From the NCBI RefSeq assembly GCF_023065955.2, contig NW_026622786.1, positions 43,014,938 through 43,078,937 on the forward strand: a DNA stretch of 64,000 nt. Direction: 5' to 3'. Source of the DNA: Ursus arctos. Lineage: Eukaryota; Chordata; Mammalia; Carnivora; Ursidae. Shown piece by piece: positions 45,023 to 54,708 of this stretch (positions are counted from its first letter, which is position 1; each line of letters starts with the position of its first letter). The position numbers and the translations under genes are program-made. The notes under the pieces are model-generated. The model had not been told where the DNA came from and searched no databases. It was given only the letters and a program-made list of their open reading frames with translations.

Positions 45023-46185
45023 AAAGAAAGGATATAAATAAGGTAGGTGCTTATATAAGAATGTGGTTTCTGAATGCAAGTTTCAATATCATTCTACTGT
45101 AGCATATTCCGACAGGTTTGATAGATACATGGAATGTAAGAAGAGGGTAAGTTACCTTCTCTTGTAATTTTAACACATGTACAAGGAAGCATTCATTTAA
45201 GTACTTTAATCCACAGTATTTGTTGGTGTTCTGTATGGCTGCAGCACAAACTATTTTCAGTGCCAAGTATGTGTCTTCACGGCGGAAATTAGTTTACTAG
45301 GGGTTCTGTTTCCTTAGGGGCCCTGGACAAGTTGCAGAGTTCAACTGTACTCTCTTAAAAAAGAAAAAATGCAAAAGGAGTTTAAAAGAATAAAATAAAA
45401 GAAGAAAGTGTGAGAGACTATACATTTAAGAGTTAACTTTAGAAAACAGGGTAAAAGCACCTCCAAATTTCTGGTGTTAATTTTGGTGTTTTCTCTACAT
45501 CTCCCCTAAAGGTATGCAGATTCCCCGATGGGGTGTCGGGTGGGCCTAGGAATAGCTGGGCATGTCACTGGGTCATGTCACCAGGATATTGTAATGGGGC
45601 TCCCGCTGGAGCGGAGAAGCCCGGGCTGGGGTTTACTCAATGCGTCTGTGTTCTAGCCTCTAATGTTCTTGTGCTTCCAAATGCAGACAGCAGAAAGTGA
45701 CAATGGCAGGATGTTCATTTCAAACAGCCCTTCCCCGTGTTGAAAGACTGGCAGAAAAAGAGTACTGTTTTGAAAAGAAATGCTTCAAAAAAATAAAAGA
45801 TAAAACAGAAACACGACATGTGGAAGGTGGTATAGAGAGAAGGTTAAGGTCCATGATTTAGACAGAAAAACAAGCATGTTATTCAATATAGAAAGTCTGC
45901 TTGGGAATAAAGATCTTAAAAATACTGAGATACACTTGGGCAGGGCAAGAATCTTGTGCAACATGGACTCCTTATAACAAATGCCTGGTTATGAGCTCAC
46001 AAAAGAAACAGCAGGTAGTGGAGATGGAAAGGCTGCATGGCCTTGGTTGTATCAAAGCCAAATTATCGTGGCAATCCAGTCTAGTCAGTGAAGAAACTTT
46101 GGACAAGCAAAATCAGGGAAGTTTTAAATTTTCAAAAAGGGAGAAGAGCAAAGAGTCAAGAATTTCTATCTTGGGAGAAAGAATT
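45023..46185. other. single-copy DNA, nothing recognised
   Basis: Slightly CpG-enriched at 45525-45650 ('tccccgatggggtgtcgggt', 'gctggagcggagaagcccgg'). The frame at 45901-46188 has no recognisable content. Confidence 0.35.
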
Positions 46186-46189
46186 TAGA

Positions 46190-46760
46190 ATAGCAGAAAT
46201 GATTAATCCCACCAATGGCAGATAGTTACATTCAAATTGGCATTTTGGTACATTGCCAGTGACAATTGCAAACGAGTGTGATTCTCTTGGAAGCAATACG
46301 GTAACAGGAAGCAAGAGCTGTAGAGACAGTCGTAGCCCTTAACCCAGGAATCTCACCCCGGGGAATGTGTCCTAAGGCAATAATTCCACAGAAGCAAAAC
46401 ATCTACATGCAAGAAAATATTCATTGTAGCAGCTTTATAATAACAGCAGCAAAAATGTCTCTGAGAAACAATATATGTATAAAACAGGTGTGAAATTATT
46501 TAGTAAATTATGGAACATTAAGCCTATGGAATATTATTCAGCCATTAAAATTATAATAATGAAGACCATGAATAACCAGGAGAAATGTTAATATAATGTT
46601 AAGAGGAAAAAGTGGAATTAAAACACTATTTGCATTATTATTGCATCTGTTTAAAAATATGTAGGTGAGTGGAAAGAAAGTGTAAAAACAATATAGTTAC
46701 GGTAGTTTGGTGGAATTATGATTTATTTTCTGCTTCAAAATTATGTTTAATAAAGGGCAA
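46190..46760 (+). mobile_element. old L1 fragment (ORF2 end and 3' UTR)
   Basis: 'cttaacccaggaatctcacc', 'cattgtagcagctttataat', 'atggaatattattcagccat' and 'gtggaattatgatttatttt' are in sense L1 order. Confidence 0.8.
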
Positions 46761-47049
46761 ATATATTTTACTAAAGTGTGGTGGAAAAAGAGCTGGTCAA
46801 GGGGGATAAAAATAGTAAATAATGGAGTACTGGCAAAGAAGATATAGAAAGCAATGCTATTTGATGCCTGTGGAATTTTGTTGCTCCAAGGGAGCTGTTG
46901 TAAGCCTTGGCATTAAGTGTATAGTTTTTTTTCTATGATTATCAGTTACAGACACAGACTGTAAGCAGAACTGACGGAAGCACTAACTTAGTGGAAACAG
47001 ATTTGCTGACTCTTTATTCCACATCCCCAGTAACTACTGCCATTGTCCA
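46761..47049. other. single-copy spacer
   Basis: Nothing recognised. Confidence 0.4.
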
Positions 47050-48030
47050 CTTCTGCCATGACTTTCCCCCATGTATTTAGTATATACAATTGAATATACA
47101 ACGTGTACATATCTTTGAATCTGTATGATTATTTATTTGCTTTTACCTTTTAAAAATCATGGACTATTTTATACATACAGAAAAATGTATGAAACCCGTA
47201 AGTGCAGTTTATTTGATAGTTACAAAGAGAACCCTGATATCACTACCATCCAGATCGGGGACTGCAGTGTCGCCAGTACCTTAGAAGCTCCCAATCATGG
47301 CTCCTTCTCTCACCCACCAGTGGTAGCCATAGTCAGGAAGCACTACCCTGATTTTGGGTGATAATCATCCCCTAGTTTTGCTTGCTTTTCCTCATGGGTC
47401 TCAGGTGCACAGAATTGTATTAGTCATAAATCTTGGTTCATGGCACACTGTTATAATTGGCCTATGCATAGACTGCTATTTTCATTCCCTTTCTAGTAAT
47501 ATAATGAAGCATATGAATTCATCACCTAACCCAAGAACTAGGACATTATCACTAACTTACAGCTTCCTAAGGACTCTTCAACTATCCCATCCCATTGCCT
47601 TCCTCCCAGAGGTACCCTGGATTCTGAATTGTGTATTATTCTTCCTCTGCTCTTTTTAGAAATCGTTTTAACATCTGCAGATGTGTCTTCAGACAATATA
47701 TGTTTAATTTTATCTGGTTTTGAATTTACATGAATGGAATTATACCAAATGTATTCTTCAGTGACTAGATTCTTTCACTAAAATTAGGTTTCCAAGATTC
47801 ATCTCTGTTGATGTGTCTACCTCAAGTTTGTTTATTCTCACCTTTAAGTAGCATTTGATTGTATGTATGTATCACAATTTATGTTTCAACTTAATGTTGA
47901 CAGGCATTTGTGCTTCCAGTTTTTAAAATTATAAACAGTGCTGCTATGAACAATTTTGAACATGGCTCTCGAAGCATACATACAAGACTTTCTCTAGGTT
48001 ATATTCTGGAGGTGCATCAAATGTATATTT
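47050..48030 (-). mobile_element. old L1, 3' end
   Basis: 'tttatacatacagaaaaatg', 'ggaattataccaaatgtatt', 'ttcatctctgttgatgtgtc', 'aaacagtgctgctatgaaca' and 'ggttatattctggaggtgca' are antisense L1 3' UTR in order, about 1 kb long. Confidence 0.85.
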
Positions 48031-48179
48031 CAGTAGGGTATTGAAATCAAAATTCAACCAAAATGGAAGCCAAACATAAATGCTTTCCTAATCGAATAGA
48101 TTCTATTCTATAAGTGTAAAATTTGAAATTTTGCACCAAATTGTAATTATCATAATTTAAATATTAAAATTTTTAGGGA

Positions 48180-48515
48180 CCATGTTTTAAACGTTTGGAA
48201 TGGCACACTGATTTCTCAGTGCTGTTGATCACTATCAGTGTGTTGGTGACACTGTGGACGCCATATTGCATTTTTATAGTAGACACGTTGAATTAGGTTT
48301 GGTTGAGAAATAGGTATCATTTCTCCCACTTTGCTTCATATGGGGCTCTTTGATGGGCATGTTGGCACCAGTTATTATGCATTCCTTCTTTCTAATGGTA
48401 ATAGGCTATGAAAAACATAGCTTCACTTCAACTCAAGAACTTGAAAATTTGGTCTATGGTGATGATGCCATTTTACTGAAGCAAACTAAAGCTTTGGCTG
48501 TTGCTTAAAGAACAC
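48180..48515 (+). pseudogene. protein-like segment with frame breaks, origin unknown
   Basis: One frame reads 'SAVDHYQCVGDTVDAILHFY', reaches a stop near 48318, and after a likely shift reads 'SFTSTQELENLVYGDDAILL' before a stop at 48506-48508. Another frame gives 'MGLFDGHVGTSYYAFLL' at about 48340-48390. The residue pattern is more protein-like than the AT-rich surroundings. I do not recognise the parent. It may be an old processed pseudogene, a transposon ORF relic, or chance. Confidence 0.2.
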
Positions 48516-49394
48516 CATACATGATCATTTTCTGATGTAAACTTAAGGTTAATGTCCACAGATATGTTTTTTATTTCTAATATTTTTGCCTTTAATATTT
48601 CCTACAACCATCAAATTGAGAAAAAAAATTTAAGTATTGGATTGAGAAATGGGGCAGTGCAACAATGTGATTAGCTTTCAAGATTAAAAAGACAAGTCAT
48701 ATAAAAATTTCCATCTATATCTCAGCTTTCACTGAATGCACAATAATTTCAGATTCTTCTTTTGAATAGAATGGTTGGAGAATTTTTTCAGCAGGTGTCA
48801 GGTAAGGAATACTTGCATTTTCAAGGCAAATGAGGTTGATTGCTTCTTCAGCAGCTTACAGCAAATAAATTATTTCATTGTGTGCTAATAGACCCTGCTT
48901 TATTGATATTGTTCACTGCAATATATGGTACTAAAATTTTTGTTGTTTCTTTTATTAACATATAGTAGCCACTTTTCTGTTTTTTAAAAAACATTTTGTG
49001 TAAGTATAATACAAAGATGCTCCTGAATCTCTTGTACGTAATTAGGCTGACTTTGATGGGAAAAGAATAATGAAAGTGGCCCAACATCAATCTATTGTGA
49101 TCATTAATTCTGTAACATTAATGTTGAAAAATGAGCACACCACTGGAGGCTGTGAACAAAATATCGTAGGTGTATGATTTCTGAACCATTCATAATCTTG
49201 CCATATGGTTTCATCATTAATGACAATTGCACCACACTTATGTTCATTGATTTTTCCTGGAGCTCAGCCATATGAGTAGCAAAATTCATGCAATGGACAT
49301 ATACAGAACATTGCATCCAACAACTATAGCGAATACATTCTGTTTAAACACATGCAAAATTTGAACATTATCTGATTCATAAAACAAATCTCAG
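48516..49394. other. AT-rich DNA, nothing recognised
   Basis: Minus-strand frames at 48875-49090 and 49104-49316 are open but match nothing I know. They may belong with the preceding segment as one decayed element. Confidence 0.3.
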
Positions 49395-49852
49395 CAAGTA
49401 TTTAAGAATTGGAGCCATACAGACACATTCTCTGACCACAATACAATTAACCTAGGAATCAATCAATAATTTTAAAATTGTATATTTGGAAATTTACCAA
49501 AAAAATACATATGTACAGTAAACCAGTGGATTGAAAAAGAAATCACATGGGAAATTAGAAAACATTTGAACTGATAAAAATGAAAATGGCACGTATCAAA
49601 TATTGTGGAATTCAACAAAAACTAGAGGGAAAAGTATAGCCTACAGTATAAAAATGCTGACATTTGAAAAGTAAAAAAACTAAAAAAAAAAGTTCATAAA
49701 GTAATTATCCAAATTTGAATTAGAAAACAACAGTGAAATAAACCCAAAGAACTAAGAAGAAAAGTAAATATAAGAGTAGTAATTAATGAATACAATTAAA
49801 ACTTTAAATATGGAGAACTAAAAAGACAAACTATTTTTTAAAGAGACTAACA

Positions 49853-49956
49853 GGGGTGCCCAGCTGGCTCAGTCAAAAAGCATGAGACTCTTGATCTTGG
49901 GGTTGTAAGTTCAAGCCCCATGGTAGGTGTAGAGATCACTTAAAAATAAAATCTTA
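49853..49956 (+). mobile_element. short tRNA-Lys SINE, tRNA-like head well kept
   Basis: 'gcccagctggctcagtcaaa', 'catgagactcttgatcttgg' and 'gttgtaagttcaagcccca' align with tRNA-Lys (CTT anticodon): anticodon stem 'tgaga', loop 'ctcttga', B box 'gttcaagcc'. It lacks the long CT-rich body of other Can-SINEs and ends in an AATAAA tail. A second SINE sits in that tail. Confidence 0.88.
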
Positions 49957-50170
49957 GGGGCGCCTGGGTGGCGCAATCGTTAAGCATCTGCCTTTGGCTC
50001 AGGGCGTGATCTCGGCTTTCTGGGATTGAGCCCCACATCAGGCTCCTCCGCTAAGAGCCTGCTTCTTCCTCTCCCACTCCCCCTGCTTGTGCTCCCTCTC
50101 TCGCTGACTGTCTCTGTCAAATAAGTAAATAAAAATCTTAAATAAAATAAAACAAAATCTTTAAAAAAAA
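49957..50170 (+). mobile_element. Can-SINE (young, bear-type) in the tail of another SINE
   Basis: 'ggggcgcctgggtggcgcaa', 'tcagggcgtgatctcggctt', 'ctccctctctcgctgactgt' and an A-rich tail. Its left flank 'aaaaataaaatctta' recurs in altered form in the right A-rich stretch, so it inserted into the tail of the SINE at 49853. The outer flanks 'agactaa' (49844 and 50170) match the first SINE's duplication. Confidence 0.9.
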
Positions 50171-50647
50171 GACTAATATAATTAAGAAACCTGTGCACAA
50201 GAGTGAAGAAGCAAAAAATAGATGGTGCAAACTATATAAAGAATGTAAAAGTGTAGAAGCTGAAGACATTAAAAAGTAATAAAATATTAATTTATAGGCA
50301 GTTTCATGGAAATAAATTAGAAAATATAGATTAAATAGGTTATATACTATTAAAATATAAGGTACAATATAAAAAAGAAGTAGATTGTGTTCTATAACAG
50401 GCTATATTCACCATTGCAGCTCAAAAAGAAACAGGAAATCTGATAGAGCAATAAACATTAAAGAAATTGTATTAGTAGTTAAAATTCTTTCTGCATTCCA
50501 AACTCAAGGACCAGATGGCCTCACTGGCAAATTTCACCAAGAATTTAAGGAAAAGTTACTTACAATCTTCAACAAATGATTCAAGAGGCATGAGAAGGAA
50601 GGAATGCTTCCAAACTGACCTTATGAGACTAACTTAATCTTGATACT

Positions 50648-50681
50648 AAGAATTGGAAAAGATTAAGAATTGGAAAAGATT
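50648..50681 (+). repeat. 17-bp perfect tandem duplication
   Basis: 'aagaattggaaaagatt' occurs twice without a gap inside the L1 relic. Confidence 0.97.
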
Positions 50682-51165
50682 ATTCAAGAAAGGAAAAATG
50701 TTGCTGATAAACATAGATGCAAAAACTCTAAGCAAAATATTAAATTGAATCCAGGAGTAATATAAGGGGCATCATAGTACATTATGGCCATTTGGGGTTT
50801 AATCCAAGAATTAAAGATTGATTAAATATTAGAAAAGTTAATGAATGTAATTTATCACATCAAACAGATGAAAGGGAAAAATCTCCATGGATGCAGAAAA
50901 ATTCTTTGACAAAACAACATTTATTTGTGATTAAAACTCTAAACAAACTAGAAGAATTTCTTAACCCATAAAGGTATTTACCATTTTTAATAAACCTCAT
51001 GTTTAAAGTGAAATATTGAAGTCTTTGCCTTTGAAATCAGTGAAAGACAACAGGTTCTCATCTTTCCTTCTTTTAGTATTTGTTGGAGATCCCAGCCAAC
51101 ACAATAAGGCAGGAAAAATAAATTTAAAAAGTTTATAAAGAATCAGATGTCATTTTTCAACTAGG

Positions 51166-51839
51166 ATAATGAGCATTATTAGAATTCATATTATTTTTAC
51201 ATTGAGTCTGTAATTTTTTATCCGTTGTTAAAACTCACCATTATTTTCTACTAAGAAAGAAAAAGAAATGATGCCAAATAGAATCTGACACTACCTTAAC
51301 AATAGTCCTCCATACTGCCTGAATTAATTTTTATTTATACAGACAGTTTTGTCACTTTGTCCATTCTTTCAGGTTTAAGGAAGATCTTCCCTCAGTTTTA
51401 TTGCTTGATGTATGGTAGATAATTATTTTGTACTTGTTGTGGTAACAACCTGTCACACATCTTTATCTACTTATGGGAATTTTTCTTTCTTTTCTTTCTG
51501 AATAGCTCTCAGCTGTTTTGCAAGTAAATATATTTTGATTATTCCCCCCATAATGAATATTTACCACATTATTGTCTAGTTTATGCTCTGCTGCTTTATT
51601 TCTGTGCCTTTTTTGTGTATTGAATAACTTTTCTTTCTAAAACTTAATAATAGTGTAATTGTTTTAAAGACATTTTAACTGACAGTTACACTCAGCACAT
51701 ATATTACTAACGACATACACAATTCAACTGAAATGATAACAACAGCTATGACCAAGTTCACTCATGCACAGGCAATGATGACTACTGCCTAGAAAATAGT
51801 GATTATAAATTAGATTATAAGATTCATTTCAATTTCAGA
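51166..51839. other. AT-rich DNA, nothing recognised
   Basis: It may be an insertion within the old L1, since L1 text resumes at 51840. No gene evidence. Confidence 0.35.
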
Positions 51840-51975
51840 GATGTTAAAATGCATAAAAAGACACACTTTGGAGTTGCTTAAATATAAGACATTTTAGCAG
51901 GTTTTCAGGATACAACATCAATATAGAAGAAAGATTGCATTTCTTTACCAGCAATAGACAGAACACCTAATTAGT
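51840..51975 (+). mobile_element. old L1 fragment (ORF2)
   Basis: 'ggttttcaggatacaacatc', 'aatatagaagaaagattgca' and 'tttctttaccagcaatagac' match the L1 ORF2 phrase around 'tacaaaatcaatatac...gcatttctatacac'. It is a likely continuation of 49395-51165. Confidence 0.65.
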
Positions 51976-53694
51976 TGGGCTGGAGTTGCTGAGTTGTTGC
52001 CTTACTTAAGGCAATATAGATGGAAGAAAGAGCACTACAAGAAAACTTTTCCCCACCTCCCTGTTCCTCTTCTACCCTAGGTTCTTCCCTGCCTCCTTCC
52101 CACCCCAGCACACACACTGGGAGCCAACTACCTTCTATTTCTCCAGAGGTTTCCTGCATTGTGTTTGTAATGTTTTGGCATCATGACTCTCTCGGGTTCT
52201 GGACCTTTCCAGGATTGGACTTGGATAATGGAATCACATCTCTATAAGTTTTCCATCTAATAGACTCAGTTTAGACTTTTCTAAACCTCTTTGAATCCCT
52301 CATATTTAACCTGTGTGTATTTTTATTTCTTTTAAGAAACAAGGGTGTGAGAGGGGTTTAAGTCATTCAATGTTTCTATAGAACAGGGAAAAACTCACCA
52401 TATAATCCCTTTCTCTGTTTCACCATTTGAATCTTCATATGTATATATCAAAATAAGTACTTTTAATTAAACCCTGTCATTTAGAATAGTTAATTTGAAT
52501 AAATGAGCACTGAGTTTGTTATTGGAACTCTCAAAGATCTGATAAAAGCTTTTGAATGTACTTAGTAGTTAGAGTGGTGGATCTTGTAGGTATTTTCTTT
52601 AGTTGTATAACTTCTTGGTGACATCTCAAATCTAAAGAGAATTTGAGCAGGAAAGACACCCTTTTCTTTAACTACTTTATACCCAATCCTTTCACCAAAC
52701 TTCCAAGAGTTGATCAGCCAGTTTCATCTTGCACAAAGTAGATAGTTTTATCTTGCCCTAAGTAGATAGTCACTTCATGATTGGCAAATCTTTTGCAACT
52801 TCTATTTTTGGTAGTTGACTATTTTCTAAAATATGGCACCACCAAAAGATCACCTGCCTAGTGAGACAGGCAGGGAAGCTATTTGCAGACATGTGGATGC
52901 TTTTTTTTTTTCACTCTCTCCAATTATTTCTGCAGCCATTGTAGTCATTCTCCCTGGCTTACACCTTTGACTTCATCAGGTAATGTGCTTCTTTTTGTTA
53001 ATTGCACAATATGGCTTTCTTATTGACCCTACCTATGCTGTGCTCTTTCTTTTTCCATCTTGACCTGTGTTGTGAGTAAATCGAGCAAAATAAGATACAT
53101 TTACTGTATTGCTTTGGAAGAAAGTGATTGTCAAAATAATACCATCCTACTCCATATATCTCTTCCCCAAGTGACATAGCTGACTGCTTTATTGACAACA
53201 ACAAATGTTAACTTTTGGGAATGTTGCAAAGCCAATATAGCCAGGGAAGAGAAAAAGAAATGTCATTCAGTTTTCGTTGTCAGCAATCAAATTATATCTA
53301 AAGTCTTACTTCAAAATTTATATTACTGATATGTGAAAGACACCTGAACACTTTGATAGAGTTTTTGGGATGGATACAACCGTGTTAAATATATTAAGTC
53401 TATTTTTGTCTTTATCGGAAAGTTATTGGGACTAATAGACTATAAACCACTCTCAAGTCAATTTTACAGTTATTTCCTTTGGTCTATTTTGTGAGCAGAC
53501 TTATTGTGGAGGAGAACTGACAATGGAATAATTTTTTCCTGGGTATCTATTTTGCCCTGTAACCCTTGGCAAGTTGTTTTCCTGAATTGTCTGCCTAGGA
53601 AAGTGGCAGAATTCTCAAGAGTTATTTAACATTTGCTGCTTCATAAAGATATATAAGTTCTTCTCACTGTTTATAGCAGGACTCTCTCTACTAT
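51976..53694. other. single-copy DNA, nothing recognised
   Basis: Pyrimidine-rich at 52045-52110. No repeat consensus, no credible exon. Confidence 0.4.
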
Positions 53695-53915
53695 AATGTA
53701 AAGTAGATGTTAAGAATATGAGCTCTGAGCTCAGTTCTTAGTTATTAACTTTGTGCAAGCTACTTACCTCCCTGAGTCTCAGTTTCCTCATCTGTAAAGT
53801 GGGAATGGTACTTGTACTTACCTCATAGGGATTAAATGAGAAAATGTATGTAATCATGTAGTACAGAGACAGAATGAGAGTAAATATTCAACAAATGCTA
53901 GCTTACTATTTTTAC
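53695..53915 (+). mobile_element. MIR
   Basis: 'agaatatgagctctgagctc', 'cctgagtctcagtttcctca', 'tctgtaaagtgggaatggta' and 'cctcatagggattaaatgag' are nearly full-length sense MIR. Confidence 0.93.
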
Positions 53916-54308
53916 TAACATCAGGGCAAATGAGCAGAGGAAGTGGATGTGTGCATCATAGTGGTTATGATGTAAGGGATGTAACTTGATCAATACCACA
54001 TCTGGTACCATGAACCATGTTATTAAAAGGGCTTCTATTGTTCTTACCAAAAAATGAAAGTTACTCTAAATCATAGAAGATTCCCAAAAGAACATAGAGC
54101 TGGAATGACTTGGACAAAATTACAATGCTAACCCATTGTCTGTAAAAATCATTTTCAGCTTCAGAAGGAAATAAAAGTTAATGCAATGAATGGGAATGAA
54201 ATAAAATAACCTTGAAAGTGACGATTAACTGATGAATAGATGATTAGAAAACCCTTTAAAAATAAAATGTGACCTAGATCAAAGCTTTGGGCTTATATTT
54301 GAGTACTT
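53916..54308. other. single-copy spacer
   Basis: Nothing recognised. Confidence 0.4.
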
Positions 54309-54325
54309 AAGAAATACTAGATGTC

Positions 54326-54527
54326 CGGGGCGCCTGGGTGGCACAGCGGTTAAGCGCCTGCCTTCGGCTCAGGGCGTGATCCCGGCGTTCCGGGATCGAG
54401 CCCCACATCAGGCTCCTCCGCTATGAGCCTGCTTCTTCCTCTCCCACTCCCCCTGCTTGTGTTCCCTCTCTTGCTCACTGTCTCTATCTCTGTCAAATAA
54501 ATAAAAAAATCTTAAAAAAAAAAAAAA
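54326..54527 (+). mobile_element. Can-SINE (young, bear-type)
   Basis: 'gggcgcctgggtggcacagc', 'gcgtgatcccggcgttccgg', 'tcctccgctatgagcctgct' and a long A tail. A perfect 17-bp duplication 'aagaaatactagatgtc' (54309-54325 and 54528-54544). It is one of the best-preserved copies. Confidence 0.96.
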
Positions 54528-54657
54528 AAGAAATACTAGATGTCTTACAAAAGAACTTCCAGTCTAACACTGAAACCCCAAAGCAAGCAAACAAGCAAAG
54601 AAACAAAGCCAAACAAATCAGGAGATGCTCAACTACAATTAAGTTAAAATCTCTTAC

Positions 54658-54708
54658 CATTTCCCTGGCCATCTTCACCAATATAACTTTCCAAAGTAAC
54701 ACAATCCA
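54658..54708 (-). CDS. weak candidate 51-bp exon, protein unknown
   Basis: On the minus strand a 51-bp stretch lies between 'cttacctttctgtctgatgcag' (shown as splice-acceptor-like, pyrimidine-rich) and 'aatg|gtaagag', a strong donor. One frame reads 'VDCVTLESYIGEDGQGN'. It is small, single and on the strand opposite the candidate at 3470, so chance is a serious alternative. Confidence 0.15.

Larger units (their letters stand above)
49395..51165 (+). mobile_element. old L1, ORF2 (decayed)
   Basis: Sense-strand L1 ORF2 in order: 'ctgaccacaatacaattaac' (endonuclease-side 'SDHN' region), 'tttcatggaaataaattaga', then the frame at 50385-50579 with 'GPDGLTGKFHQEFKEKL' (start of the reverse transcriptase), 'tgctgataaacatagatgca', 'gccatttggggtttaatcca', 'aggtattcaaca'-like remains and 'ttggagatcccagccaacac'. 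It has many stops and shifts, so it is dead. A two-SINE composite is inserted at 49853-50170. Confidence 0.85.

Noticed and set aside
49858..49925. possible functional tRNA-Lys gene
   Set aside because: The D-loop side is altered ('agtcaaaaag'), pairing is imperfect, and an A-rich retroposon tail follows. It is a SINE head.
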